Assembly (NCBI GenBank): GCA_029706075.1
Contig: JAINUG010000033.1
Coordinates: 2,356,001 to 2,420,000 of the forward strand
Length of the DNA: 64,000 nucleotides
DNA from: Aldrovandia affinis
Taxonomy: Eukaryota; Chordata; Actinopteri; Notacanthiformes; Halosauridae
Direction: 5' to 3'
Positions 10,226 to 22,401 of the stretch are shown in pieces (within the stretch, counting starts at the first letter, position 1; every line of letters begins with the position of its first letter). A program made the translations under genes and the position numbers. The notes under the pieces were generated by a model, which worked only from the letters and a program-made list of their open reading frames with translations, had not been told where the DNA came from and searched no databases.

Positions 10226-12300
10226 AAAGAAGAAAGTAATTTCAGATGTTTAATGTATTTTTTTATGCAAAGGTCAGCTTTTGATTTTTTTAAACTATTT
10301 TATTGCCCGATAGAGGCTTACAGTTCTACATTCACAATATTAACGGACATTAAAGCTTTCATTAAATGTGCACCCAATAGATATTTGTCAGTTTTCTGAG
10401 TAAAGCAGGTGAGTGTCTTTAGAGATATAGAACTCACTTGCCTGTCACATTCTAAACCTGTTCATGCTGCAGGACACTGAGCAGCTCACTGGGGGCTGGT
10501 GGGGGGAAGGGGGACAAGTGGGTTCACCAGCTGTGATCTCTTTATGGAGCACAATGTTTTATTCACCCAGTTTTTTTACCATGGTGATAGCAGCAGTGTT
10601 TCATCACTGTTGGAGCAGATAGTGTCCAGCATGCCCACCCCATACCCAATTCACAAAATACTCACACTGCGTCTAAATACCATAAAAAACGGAAATACCA
10701 TGATGCCCCAAATGTTTGTGAAATGCAATTTGCATGCCTTTGTATGAAATCTCTTTTGGGATGTTCCAAAAGGTTAATGATCTGCAGATCGATCAGGTAG
10801 AACATCAAATGCAATGTTCAAACCCTATTCAAAGCTCTGTTGGGGATTTTCCATGCAAGACATGCACTGTGTGTGTGTGTGTCTTTCTGTCATCCCCACT
10901 CATTTCAATGTGAACATAAACTCTGCCTGATGGAGTGACAGCTGTCACTGAATTTGTGACAGGCTGATTGCAGATGTTATTATTTTTGGCCTGGAAATTT
11001 TGACAGTGTTATTATATTCCATCCTGTAACTATCAGCTATATACACGTATTATAAAAGTCAATTCCGCACAACAAAAACATCACGTGGCAACACGCGTAA
11101 AAAAATAGCCTCTACTGTATATAGAGATATAGATAAGTAGATAAATAAATTATCATCACACAGAAATGAACAAATATGAGGCGGTTAATCTATGCATCTA
11201 CCAAGAGAAAGCCATAACCAATTACAATGTAGCATGGAGCGAAGAGCCAACATCAAAATCTGAAAGTAGTAGTCCTCAAAAAACGAACAGACAGGCTCAG
11301 TGCCACAGGTGTTCCTATGACCAGGAGGTGTTATGCCCATGAAAGAATGTTGATATTCAAAGTTATTACCAGATCCAATGCAGTTTCGTTGTGCACCAGC
11401 ATCAGCATCAGAAACCACACAGCACACATATGAAAGATTCTCATCACTGGGTAGGGGGGCATGAAAAGTACTTATGCATACTTAAAGTGTTTTATTATCA
11501 CAGTTAAGAAGCATCATTAAAGTACAAAAATAGCCCATCAGCAAGCAAACTACCAACTAGATGTCTGATTAACTGCTCATTGCTATCGCAACTGTCTTTA
11601 AATTGATGGATGCGTCGTTCATGACAAGTTGATGTGAAATAATGAGTGCGTACAGGGGTGAGTTCCATTGTTTCTAATCCAATGCCATAGAACAACTGAA
11701 CTCTGTACAGTACAGATATGTCCCATTTGATCCTTGATGCTTCTTTGTCATTAATCACAACTCTCATTTAAAAAGAGACATGGAGAAGTACTCTGCTCAG
11801 CTGCAGACTCAAACAGGCATGAGCTAAAAGAGGAGATGTACAAATACAAAGCACTAATTAGATTAAAACCATCAAGCATTCTAATTTTAGAAGCTACATT
11901 CATGTGCACAACTTGCCTGCATTCCACAAAGCATACATTCACATCATGCTCAGCAATGTAGTGCTACAGTGTTAAGTCTGGTGCGGTATGTAGTATGTAC
12001 AGATTTCTACATACATAAAAGTATGAAAAAACTAATTGAAAAGATCTTCTTCTTTCGTGTATCGTCATCATATGTCCAGCTCCGTGTCGTGCAGCCACGC
12101 GCTCATCTCAGGTCCCACTCGGAAGAGGCCCTCCTCCGAAGGTGGTCTATGCACTTTTCTTATTGAAAAGATAATGAACTGGGAGGCTAGTTTACACTTC
12201 ACTTGTGAAACGAAAGTCTATATTAAGGGCATCATTCATAGTTCCCCTTCCTGCTTTGGCAACAAAAAAAAAGTTGAAAACCACAGAAGGCATCATCCAT
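10226..12300. other. Single-copy-looking AT-rich DNA
   Basis: No frame shows a known domain. A short GT run lies at 10,868-10,880. Minus-strand frames at 11,185-11,427 and 11,504-11,767 have ordinary composition but no motif I recognise, and no splice-supported exon was found. Confidence 0.5.
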
Positions 12301-12304
12301 GAAA

Positions 12305-12997
12305 TTATCCCTGAAAATGGGAATTGGGAAATTGAAGCGCTAGAGCATCTGCAGGGACTGGCCTTTTCCCTTGCACCAGTGTGGAAAAAAGTTTCCTGTC
12401 TGTGATTGCCATGGGCTTACAAGCGGCTGGCTCTTTTGCAGGATACTTTGCAGTTAACACCCTCACGGACTTAAGCAAAGCTTTTAAATTGGATTGTTGG
12501 CAGCAGACTAGCAAACAAGATCCACCAGAGAGAAATCCGCTGGCTCTGCTGGTGCACAATAGACAGAACACTAACAAGACTCCTGAGACATGGACACGCA
12601 TCACTTCGCCACGCGGGAAGAGACCACAGGAAGTGCCCGGTCCCATTGGAAACAGGTCCCGAAGACACACGTCACCATCCCTGTCGCCCTCGGAGAGACA
12701 GCTGCCAGGCAAAAGGTCACCGGCGCCCTCCCATCTCCAGTCAGGAATCCGACACTTCAAGGCTGGCTGTCTGCGGAACTGAAACTTTGTTCCGCTTTTG
12801 ACAGGCTGACTGGATCGATTTGCCCGGCGTGTGCAGAGATACTCTATGAGGGAGTGTAATGATGAGAAAAACATGCTCTCTTGCTTTCGGAATTCCCTCC
12901 CACCTACTCCCCCACCCCCCAGGACGTCCTGCACACTAAGAGGGAAGAGCCCTCCCTCTGGGATACCCAATTTAAGGGTTATCAGTAGGACACCCAA
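12305..12997 (-). other. Long overlapping open frames, no recognised domain
   Basis: A 230-codon minus-strand frame is the longest in the window; plus-strand frames of 133 and 89 codons overlap it (12,381-12,782; 12,590-12,859). The block is more GC-rich than its surroundings, which alone lengthens chance frames. The minus frame has no domain, repeat or obvious signal peptide, although residues around 12,560-12,590 include a short hydrophobic stretch (VSGVLLVFCLLC). No splice or transposon context helps. I judge it non-coding or at best an unproven single-exon frame. Confidence 0.2.
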
Positions 12998-13006
12998 TTT
13001 AAGGGT
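12966..13006 (+). repeat. Two-copy direct repeat, period 26
   Basis: The motif ACCCAATTTAAGGGT occurs twice (from 12,965 and 12,991), separated by ATCAGTAGGAC-type sequence. Too short to classify. Confidence 0.7.
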
Positions 13007-13389
13007 CCAACCGCTGTTTTCTCAGGAGACGAAGGACCTGGAGGCAAGAGTAGTGTCCTTGTCCAGATAATGCTGCCATACATCACGAGAGGGATCTACC
13101 CGTGCACCAGGCACGGGGGGCCCAGGGATAATGGCCAAATAAAAGTTCATGTTAATCAATCACTGTGTGTTCGCATGATGGCAAAATTACTTGTTGTCCC
13201 ATCTGATTGGAAGACTGGAGAGGGGAGGTGGGGTGGTGGGGTGTTCCCAGCCGCTAACAACATGATGCTCCACTCTTTGACTAGTGTGCCAAAAGTGAGT
13301 AGCCACATGGGTGAGCTCCCTCCTGATATGTCTATAATGTTCCCTGACATTAAAGGGAAATGGCACGTAAACCTAGGGGATGAAAAGAA

Positions 13390-13490
13390 GTGTGTGCGTG
13401 TGTGTGAGATCATGTGTGTGTATATGTGTATGCACATTTATGTGTCTAAGTGTGTGTGTGTGTGTGTGTGTATGTGTGTTTGTGTGTCTA
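13390..13490. repeat. Imperfect (TG)n microsatellite
   Basis: TG/TA dinucleotide tract interrupted by CATG, TATATG and TCTAAG; the longest pure run is 13,451-13,470. It explains the Cys/Val-rich end of the plus-strand frame here. Confidence 0.95.
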
Positions 13491-13509
13491 TGTTAGTGCG
13501 TATGTGAAC

Positions 13510-15215
13510 CATGAACATATTTGGTTCTGGTTATTTGCTCTTGCTCATGGAGAACGCGATCGGCGCATGGATGCTGAGGTATAATGCACATGGATAAACC
13601 TGTGACAATCTAAAAATCTGGTTTTATAACCATTTTATAGCCACAGGCCAATGAGTTGATGTAACTCACTCCAGTGTTGTTCATTTTGCAGTACTTTCAC
13701 ACTCATACCTTTAAGCAGATTGTCTGTCTTAAACCTCCCCTTCAGAAGTGTGAAAACCTACAGTGCTTTTAATAGAGCCACTGAGCACTGCGGTAAAACG
13801 TGTCGCTCTTCCTGTGATTCACAATTCTCTGAATGTGAAAGCCATGGGTGAGTCCACGCTACATGCCACATATTGTCCTTTCAAATGCGTGATATCATAA
13901 TTCATTTGTTGGCACTATAAATACATTGGCATGCAAGCCATAAGCAGATTAAATTGGGTCCCATTGTTTGGCTACCCAAGCCGCAAAGACAAAGGCAGTG
14001 ATTGTGATAGGTTATCCTGGCAAAGAGTGTTGACACGATGTTAGTCATCTCACACTGTATGAAACAGCCTTTTAATGTATTTATTTAGGTAATGCACCTC
14101 TAGATTACATTCTCTATGACACTGTAAAATCCTAAGCAGGCAGACTCATACGTTTCCATTTTTTTATATCAGTGGTAAGCAAAGTTAATTCTGGCAAACC
14201 CATTTAGGCATTTATATAACCATTATTATTTATATAAGCATTAGCCGCAGCATGTTCTGGATCTCCTACTTTTCCGCCATCGTGACAACAAATCCAATGA
14301 GTCCTCTTCATTAGCATACCCAGTTGACCATGATAAATGTTTAAAGCGGACCCACAACAAGCTCTCTCCATTGTGCAGTTAGAGTCTTAATTCTCTCTGA
14401 CATTCAGAAAATGGTGAATTTCCTGTCCTTGACTGAGTGTTGTTTGGCCTCTTTGATTGGCCATTGGCCACACCACATCAAGCTAATGTGGACATTTGTG
14501 TTTTAGACTGATATCAGAAATCAGAAAGTGACCATTTAACCATAAACAATCAATTTTCAAGACAGAATGTGCAGTGAAGCAACCCCAGCCTGTCTGTAAA
14601 ACAAAACAAAACTCATTCTCCCTCTTAATCGCGATGTGTCTTAATCCCTCCAATAATACAACTCTCCATAGTTCCTGACCATGCGACAGAGCAGACTCGT
14701 GGACCCTGAGCATCAAGGACAAACACCATGCTTTTTTCCTCCAACATTAATAAACAGTTGAACTGATGCTCATTCATGCCATTTGCTGTTTGGCTTTAAT
14801 TATATAAGCCAATAATACAGGGAAGCGAAATGAGAAACCACGGTCTTCATTACCTCTTCTTAATTCAGCAAGGGAAGAAAACCGTATTCAAGCATTCCCA
14901 CTGAAAATACTTTCATTTGTTGCTCTTTATTGAATTTATGCTCAGATATTTGCTGCATTGCCATATCCACCCACCATCTAGCAACAACTACTCCATATAA
15001 TCCAGACGCAATTAAGATTAAATTGGCATCGCAGCTGTTTCATTAAAAGAAAATTACAAATAAAAAAAATTATATTCATTTTTTACTAATGTTAACGCAG
15101 GTCAAAAGCTTATCAGCAGGATGTTTTGTTTATATTTTTTGCAATAACTTGATTTTATTGGGGTGCTTTTATGTTGGATGGACCACTCCACAATACATAT
15201 ATATACAGTATATAC
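13510..15215. other. High-complexity non-coding DNA, possible regulatory block
   Basis: No coding frame and no transposon. From about 13,850 to 15,060 the sequence is rich in homeodomain-type TAATTA/ATTAAG cores and CCAAT/ATTGG motifs, with little simple repeat. That texture is common in conserved non-coding elements of vertebrate gene deserts. Conservation itself cannot be seen here. Confidence 0.3.
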
Positions 15216-15409
15216 TAGCTATACAACACCCTCCAAAATTATTCACACCCTTAATAAAGATGAGCAAAGGAGGCTGTATAAAATAAACTATGCAAGTAAT
15301 GAGCTATATTGTATGCTCCAAAAATGTGTTGTTTAACAAATAATATTTTTTGCAAAAGGTTTTGTATCACAATTATTCACACAGGTTTTCAGTAACTTGT
15401 GTGCCCTCC

Positions 15410-16060
15410 CCATGCAAGAACGGCACTAGTCATCTTCTATTTTTTATTAGATTACTGACCATATCGGGGGGAATCTTTAACAATTCCTCCATACAGAACA
15501 TTTCAGGATCCTTCAGATCCTTCAGTCTGCACTTGTGGACTGCCCTCTTCAATTCAAACCACACATTTTTGATTGGCTTCAATTCTGAAGACTGGAATGG
15601 CAAATGCAAAACAGTAATTTTGTGGTCAGTTAATCATTCCTTGGTTTCTTTTGAGTTATGCCATTTAGCAAATTCCAAATGATTATTTTTGTTGATTTCC
15701 CTAAATAGAGGCTTTTTTTTGGTAACCCTTCCAAAAATCCTATTGGAATGGTAAATATGACTGATGGTAAATTTGTGTCCCCACCAAGTTTTGTAGATCT
15801 CCTACTGTGGCCCTTGGATTTTTATTTGCCTTGAAACCATTTGCCTCACTGTTTGGACAAGATGCACTGGTATTCTCTACCAGGCAGGTATACCACTGTT
15901 CCAGTGGTTTTAAACATTTCAATTATTGAACTAATAGTGAAAATTGGTATCTTTTCTGTATGTTTTTTATTCATTTGTGTGTAACCATGTCCTGACTTTG
16001 TCTTGTTTCATCTGGGAGTTCTTTGCTTTTCCCCATGGTGATGGATGACAAATGGATTTA
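15410..16060 (-). pseudogene. Tc1-like transposase relic
   Basis: The C-terminal region reads KPIKNVWFELKRAVHK near 15,585-15,530, equivalent to the conserved NPIENLW-ELKR block holding the catalytic Glu of the DDE triad. It continues LKDLKDPEMFCMEELLK and IPPDMVSNLIKN near 15,525-15,440, typical of the Tc1 C-terminus. In the E-bearing block, Glu is replaced (PIKN for PIEN), and several shifts and stops are present upstream. It cannot encode an active enzyme. Confidence 0.75.
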
Positions 16061-16168
16061 CCTCATTTTTATATCCCAGTGAAACAGGAAGCCATGTGAG
16101 GCCACAATACAGTTCCCTAAGATTAAGATGTAAAAGTAACATGTTCATGGCAATTTATTTTTGTTGGA

Positions 16169-16673
16169 TTGGTCCCACTTTACACTAAGTGGCCCTAATA
16201 CCTGTGTGAGTACACTGTAAGTAGAGATGTTGCTAGGCTACAGCATAACTACACACTGTTACATTTGACTTACAACTGTATTTAAAAACTTGAATGTTGC
16301 TATTTGCATGTTTTGCTAAGTCCATATCTTGCTTGTGGAGGAAATGAGAATCAATTAATCTTGTCTGCAGTAGAAAACAACAGGTCAAATACGTATGCAA
16401 ACAGGTTTTTATATTTGTAAGGACAATGTAACAGTCCTTACAGTCCTAGCGGAACTCGGAAGATGTGAGTTAAACACATGAACATCAATAAGAGTGACAT
16501 CAATAAGAGTATGATTAGTTCCCTTGGCTGGGGACAACGGGCTAATCGTGTCTCTTGTGGCTTTGGAATCCCCAGTTTGAAACTCACTGCAGGCAGAAGC
16601 AACTCCGTTACACATACACAATAGTTACACGGTACCTACTTCTGTACTTACAGTATATGTAAAATGGGACCAA
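16169..16673. mobile_element. MITE-like element nested in Tc1-like A
   Basis: The ends are inverted: TTGGTCCCACTTTACA from 16,169 and, reversed, TTGGTCCCATTTTACA ending at 16,673. The interior holds paired GTACACTGTAAGTA / TACTTACAGTA-like blocks and no coding frame. No target duplication is convincing. A second, partial copy of the same end lies at 43,565-43,687. Ends of this type are common in fish non-autonomous DNA transposons; the superfamily is not decided. Confidence 0.7.
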
Positions 16674-16830
16674 AATCTTTTGCTCTTTTCTCTGAGCAAT
16701 TGTATCAGTATAACATCATATACTTTTCCCATTTTTAACACAATATAGCTCACTACATGTATTGTTTATTTGATAATGCCTTCTTAGCTCATCTTTAACA
16801 AGTGTGTGAATGATTTTGGAGGGTACTGTA

Positions 16831-18850
16831 GATATAAACAGATTAGTTCCTCAGATATTTGCAGTCATCAGAAAGACAGTGTCCCTCTATGCTGAGCTTT
16901 TAGTTTTGATCCATTCCCATATTGGCCATGGGACATGACCTCCGACCCCACAAACTCCTCGCATGCACTGAAAACTTAAACAACCACCTTGCACATTTTC
17001 AGCATATCAGATGATTGTGTGCTGAAAAGACACACACAAGCATTACGTTAATCAGCTCTCAATAGGCAGACCGTAAGAGTGACAAGCCCAGGATGTTTTG
17101 TAGGGCCCGCTGGTATCATTGGTGACCGCCCTGTAGGCAGTGGTAATTTCTTGGTCTTGTTAATGTCAAGTTAGGCAGCTTATTTCATAAAGGCCATCAA
17201 CTAAAACACTTGCTTGATGAAAATGGCATGTATTCCACAGGGAAAATCCGTATAACCTTTCTGAATGTTGACAGAGGACTCACAATAAACTGAGACATTT
17301 ACACAAGGCCTTACCAAATGAGAATTTCAGGTATTTTCTTCCCAGAAGTTAGTATGTGCTTGTTTTTAATACAAGTTCATTTTCATTTATACATCCATAC
17401 ATACAAATACTGTAGATGTTTTATGCATACAGAGATGTTTTATGCATAACTTATTAACACGTTTATATGTTAATGTGTTGTATGTAAAAACGAGCGGACT
17501 GTGTGTCAAGGGATTTTGTTGTGAATTACTTGGTTCAAATCAACAGTCTGCATAACACTGAGAAAAGACCTCAGTCTGATCAACAGCCTCATCTCTTGGA
17601 GGAAGGCGGTGGGGGCCGAGGTGTGCGTGAGAGAAATGCGTTTTAATTAAGCGCTTGTGCGGCATAGACTGTATATTTAGAATTCATAAGCCGGAGTGTT
17701 ATTTATATACAAAAGAAATGTTAATCTTCAGTTTCTAATAGTGTTGAAGGATGAGGACTCCCCATTCTAACCTAGCTTTTAATTACCCTCCTCACTGCGT
17801 TAGACTTATATTTCTCACCTCTGTCTTTTTTCAACGGTGTCAAGATTTGCAGAAACATTTTGAGCTAAAAAATACAAAAAATCCACATCATTCTCAAATT
17901 TTTTCGGTTTCTTTCAAACATGCACTGGAGTTTTTCTCTACATGCAAGGTGTGGGACCACACTGCCCCCTGCAGGCGACGAAAGGTCCGGAACGCAGGGT
18001 GGTGTTATATAAGGGCTGGGGGCGGGGAGGGTTTGGTGGGTGGGGGTGTAGGGTCTGAACACAGCGACAGACATGAGAACAGGTTAAGCAGAGATTAGTG
18101 TAGTTATTTTGATAAATAAAAGTTTCTTCCTCAGGAAAAAAAGTGGCTTATGTGTTATATTTAGTCCTGCAGTAGAAATGATGCAGTGGCAGTGAATATT
18201 GGGTACCGCTGATGGGGTGCTGTGACAAGGGATGCTGAAAAGAGCCTTCTTTATTTAGGATGGTGTAGGAAATGCTATAAAAACCCCAGCATGCCTCCGG
18301 ATTGAGCTACAAAAGCTCTACACCTACAATGTTGCAGCATTAAACTTCAAGGTATTTGGCTATTCTGTGCCGGTACTGTAAAAAAGTTTTTCTCCCCAGA
18401 AACTGAATCGGTATCAGTATCAGAGGGGTTGCATAACCCCTACCTCATTGCCGTCATTGCAGATCAGGAAACATATCAGTTCAAATAGACACTGTACCTG
18501 AGGAACTGAGATAGATGCTTTTAGCATAAAGCTCTTAATAAGTATTACAAGGCTCTCTCAGGCATATGACATTTGTACAATCTCTATTACTATAAAACTG
18601 CTCAGACGTTTTGTCCAGGGAACAATTAGGACAAAATTGACCATTTTATGGGAGCAATTCATACTCCATGATTGTTTTATTGTTGCCGTGGTTTTCAAAT
18701 TACAGAAAACACTTTGCCAATTGAGCTGAAATAATGAATTAATAAAATGGTACAGGGATTGATTTTTATTCCTATTAGCCCAAGACAAAGTATGAAATTA
18801 CCAGCTTCATAGTTAGCGCGCAGTTAAGTTCTTTTTGTCTGAATGGGTTC
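16831..18850. other. Single-copy-looking DNA, no gene seen
   Basis: No coding frame with a domain. The frame at 17,751-18,098 ends in a Gly-rich stretch caused by a G-rich tract (18,005-18,045). TAATTA-type motifs around 17,640-17,730 resemble enhancer sequence, without proof. Confidence 0.45.
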
Positions 18851-18854
18851 TGCG

Positions 18855-18985
18855 TGTGCCATTGCCGACTGTGGCTGGCAGCAGGGTGCATAACTGACCA
18901 TAGCATTTCCCAGACAAGGACGGTCTTTGTCAGCAGGGCACTCCAACCCCCCAATCCTAGCCCTCCTTTCCCTGCTGGGGGGGTA
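18855..18985 (+). mobile_element. SINE family B core (copy 2, partial)
   Basis: Contains GCCATTGCCGACTGTGGCTG and the following GCATAACTGACCATAGCAT, matching the core of the copies at 9,940 and 37,460. Head and 3' tail are missing or too diverged to see. Confidence 0.6.
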
Positions 18986-20170
18986 AGTAAATTGTCAGGA
19001 TTGGAAGTGTGTGGAGAGCAGGAGGACATGAAGGGCATGATCAAACATTTGGTCTGCTGATTGAGTACAACTTTCGAAGACATGAGCAAGCAATACGGTT
19101 CCAGGGTAGTCCAGTCTTTCGCCTGTTGGTCAGCGATTGTGACAGAGCCACTGACCCCCATTATTTCCCTTGCATTTCCTGTTGAATGCTCATTTAGTCT
19201 TCTCTGATAATCCTCTTTGAAAATTGACCTCTGCTAAATGAAAAATAAAAAGGAAAAAGGGAAAAAGAGGTAAGTTTTACCAAGGGGGTTATACGGTGAC
19301 ACCTCCGAGCTTGGCTCTCGTAGGCTAGACACAGGGAATGGAATGAAATAATAAGACTTTGGGAGATATGAGTTTTTTTTTAATTAAGGTGCTTTCTACT
19401 TGAACAGCTGAAGAATTAGAGTCTGCAAGGCATAGTGCGAGAGATGGCCTCGGGAGAGGAGCTGCAGAAAAACTGGGGATGAATGATGACTGTTAAATAC
19501 ATTTGACTGTTTATAGTCTCTCCCTCACCATGCAGGGGGATCAATGCCATCCAATTATTCCATTTTAATTACATGTCAAAAGGACAACTCTACAAATATG
19601 AATTAATTTCAGACAATGACAAGACAGTGGCATTGTAATGCAGTGTTGTTTGAAGTTTTGGATTAACTTCTGCTGAAAAGAACCTACAGTACGGTGAGCA
19701 TTACCTGACTTTCAGATTATTATTGTTTTATTTTTGGAAAATATTAACCTTTTAGGTTACGTTAATATATGACACATGTTCGTTTACTTCTTATGTATAG
19801 AATTGACTAATTATGAGAATAAATAATTACAGATTAATTAGCATTGATGGGTACATGGTAATGTATGGCTGCTGTGCAACTGAGTTTACAACAAACATTT
19901 GTAATTAGTCTGTTGTGCCTTCCTCAGGGATAATATACACAAATTAAGCTGTCTTTGAATACGACAGCCCATTGCAGGCAACAAGGAATCACAACTGTGA
20001 ACATTAAACCAGTGATACTTTACAATTAACTGCATGAAGTACATTTCATGGGGTTCAAACACATGTGAAATAGTCAAGTCAAGTACTTCGCTATCAACTG
20101 CATACACAGAAGGTCTCCACATAAATACCACAGTCTGAAGTAGTTAAAATACAGAGAACGGGGCAGTGCA
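18986..20170. other. Single-copy-looking DNA, possible regulatory block
   Basis: No gene recognised. The segment 19,440-19,850 is free of simple repeats and has several ATTA/TTAAT cores (for example AATTATTCCATTTTAATTAC), as in enhancers. The 128-codon minus frame at 18,775-19,161 runs through the SINE fragment and is spurious. Confidence 0.4.
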
Positions 20171-20172
20171 TA

Positions 20173-20310
20173 CAGTGGACATAAAAAGTATTCACCCCTT
20201 TGGTATTTTTCACATTTTATTTTCTTACATCATGGAATCAAAATTAATTTCATTGTGATTTCTTTCCACCGATCAACACAAAATACTCTATAATGTCAAA
20301 TAAAAAAAAT
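20173..20310 (+). mobile_element. Orphan Tc1-type inverted end
   Basis: CAGTGGACATAAAAAGTATT and the following CACCCCTTTGGTATTTTTCA, preceded by TA (20,171-20,172), are the left end of a Tc1-like family. The same family, opposite orientation, recurs at 35,010-35,065. No transposase follows; the element is truncated at about 20,310. Confidence 0.72.
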
Positions 20311-20319
20311 CTTGGATGG

Positions 20320-20700
20320 CATGTTGCCTGCCTGGCAAGTTGGAGACCTCCTATAACCTGTGGACAAGCTCCTGGCTACAGCGGGGGTGCATCCAGTGGT
20401 CATGATCCCTTTTGGATCTTAATGTTCTGCAGGACAAATGTGTAGATGCTTAAAATGTAAAAAATGTAATGTAGAATTAGCGACAAAGATCAGGAGCAGA
20501 CCCTCTACTGTGGTCTTCTCAGGAATTCTGCCATTACAACGTGCTAGAAAAAGGAAGCAAATTTTATATGGAGATTTAACGCATGGCTACAAGACTGGTG
20601 TAGGAAAGAATGGTACAGGTTTATGGAGCACTGAGACTCATTTTGGGACATTAGACTCCTGGGATAATATGAGGGCCTTATTACAGAGAGTGGGTTAATA
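20320..20700 (+). pseudogene. LINE ORF1 relic with SGNH-hydrolase-like domain
   Basis: Recognisable pieces in changing frames: CCLPGKL near 20,330; PSTVVFSGILPL near 20,500-20,535; then NAWLQDWCRKE near 20,577-20,612 and DSFWDI. These are the spaced motifs of the SGNH-type esterase-like domain found in ORF1 proteins of CR1/L2-group LINEs of fish. The nucleophile-bearing block near the start is decayed, and there are shifts and stops. It lies just before LINE reverse-transcriptase remnants. Confidence 0.6.
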
Positions 20701-20743
20701 TAACAAATATTCATATTTCAGAGTGGGTTTATAATTGGCTGCA

Positions 20744-21130
20744 AGATGGAATACAAATCACAAACAACCCCAAACAATCCTACTAATTACCACAAACAAC
20801 CACAAAATACCATAAACAACCACAAACTAACCCAGAGAACTGCCACAAACAACCATAAACTACCACAAAATACCACAAATAACCACAAACTAATCCAGAG
20901 ACCTACCACAAACAACAACAAGCAACCTTACTAATTACCACAAGCAATGACAAACAACCGTATTGTTTTCTGTTTTTATGCTCCTAAACTATGGAATACA
21001 CTATCAATAGAAGGTAGGTCTATGGGGTATTTTGTGGTTGTTTGTGGTAATTAGTATGGTTGTTTGTGAAAATTAGTAAGGTTGTTTGTGGTTGTTTGTG
21101 GTAGGTCTCTGGGTTAGTTTATGGTTGTTT
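20744..21130. repeat. Inverted minisatellite with hairpin potential
   Basis: The left part (20,744-20,960) is a degenerate array of ACAAACAACC and ACCACAAACTA units. The right part (21,025-21,130) is the same array inverted (GTTGTTTGTGG). The best-matched arms are 20,881-20,942 and 21,064-21,125, about 62 bases each with roughly ten percent mismatch, across a spacer of about 120. The block AACCC/TCCAGAGACCTACC is present in both arms. The spacer carries a LINE C-terminus fragment. Confidence 0.88.
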
Positions 21131-21250
21131 TTCTGTACACAGAGAGTTGTCAATGCCTGGAACAGCTTGCCAGGTCAGGTAGTAGAGGCAGAAACACTTG
21201 GGCTATTCAAGTCCAGGCTAGATGCAGTACTAGATACTCTTTAGATTAGG
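20962..21250 (+). pseudogene. LINE reverse-transcriptase C-terminal remnants
   Basis: Two pieces. FCFYAPKLWNTLSIEG (20,968-21,015) resembles the APKLWNSLP block near the end of L2/CR1-group proteins. TQRVVNAWNSLPGQVVEAET, then LGLFKSRLDAVLDTL (21,137-21,243), is an intact-looking C-terminus ending near a stop. The two align to equivalent positions of different LINE families, so two insertions may be joined here. The inverted minisatellite arm separates them. Confidence 0.68.
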
Positions 21251-22400
21251 ACATGACAACACAAACAATCCAATTTGACTTTGATCATGATTCTCCATCT
21301 ATAATCTGCCATTTGTGAAGAAAAGACAGAATGTTAAGGTCTGTTCTCCCATTGAAGCAAAATGACCTCCCTATGAAGACAGCAACTTGGCACTGAGGAA
21401 GGGAAAAAAATGTTTTGTCACAAGAAAAGCTTTTTATGAACAAATTAAGGGCAAGGGCCAGCCAGGAGAAAAAGCAATAACTAAAAAAAAGGCCAAGAAA
21501 TGATGTTGAATCAATTTAAGCCACAGGGAAAACAAACTGAACAGCTACAACAAGGTGGTAATAAATGCTCATTCAATTGCACCTGTAATTGATTTTTTTT
21601 TTTCATTTGAAAGATTGGTACCATAATCAGCAGAAGTGGTGAGGGCAGTGGTTACTTAAGCAATTATTTGTGTTTTATGTGGATATTTTATCATGTTTAA
21701 TGGGGGAGACTAATACATTTCCCTATATTCATATAAGTCTTTGCAAGCACAGCAATAATTTGCTGTATTTCTGTGTAATTCTCCCTTTAAAGCTGTGAAT
21801 GTGTTTGCCCCAATTTGCAGATATTATAATTCAGAGGACAAAAGAGCATGACAGTCATAAAGCCTACATACCCCCTACTAGATTAACATTAAGGAAGATC
21901 GCTATCACAGTTTTGACTTCAAAGTTTTAATGTCATTATAATGGGAATTCAGTGACTAAAGCTACACGTATTTTATGGCCCCACTTTTCATACAATGCTT
22001 CAAAACCTTTTTCATCTTAAAGGACAAGGGGGACTGGGGAAGATAAAGAGGATTAAAACTTGTTTATGTGCCTTCACTAGTCAATTGTAGAAACCAGAGA
22101 CCTTCAAATTTGGGGGAGGGGTGTTATCCTCACAGAGGATAATGTGAGTATGGATTTTGTTATGAGGTATTCGTAAAGATTTCATGCCCCAAACTGTATG
22201 TGCCATTATGTGGGTTATTAATGACCTGTTAGAAATAATGATTTATGGTACCTTATTGCTTCATCTGAAATGTTTTTTTCAATAGATTTTTTAAATGTTG
22301 CTTTTTTAATTTAATATTAAAGGAGTGTATCAGGGTTTTTGTTTTATCTTAACTTTGAAGGAAGAAACAAACAACTCATTACATTACTGTTATTACAATA
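21251..22400. other. Single-copy-looking AT-rich DNA
   Basis: No gene, transposon end or array recognised. A T-run lies at 21,592-21,603. Confidence 0.5.
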
Positions 22401-22401
22401 T

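Larger units (their letters stand above)
15224..16828 (-). mobile_element. Tc1-like transposon A with both inverted ends
   Basis: Left end CACCCTCCAAAATTATTCAC from 15,227 and right end (reverse complement) ACCCTCCAAAATCATTCACA from 16,825 form inverted repeats recognisable for about 100 bases, including GATGAGC and GAGCTATATTGT blocks. TA dinucleotides flank both ends (15,222-15,223; 16,829-16,830), as for Tc1/mariner insertions. The transposase lies on the minus strand. A separate element is nested at 16,169-16,673, inflating its length. Divergence between the ends marks an old copy. Confidence 0.88.

Noticed and set aside
12305..12997. A 230-codon open frame, the longest in the window
   Set aside because: It has no domain, splice context or partner; other frames overlap on the opposite strand, and local GC richness lengthens chance frames.
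20744..20960. Asn/Thr/His/Lys-rich repetitive protein frame
   Set aside because: It is translation of a minisatellite, with matching inverted copies on the other side.
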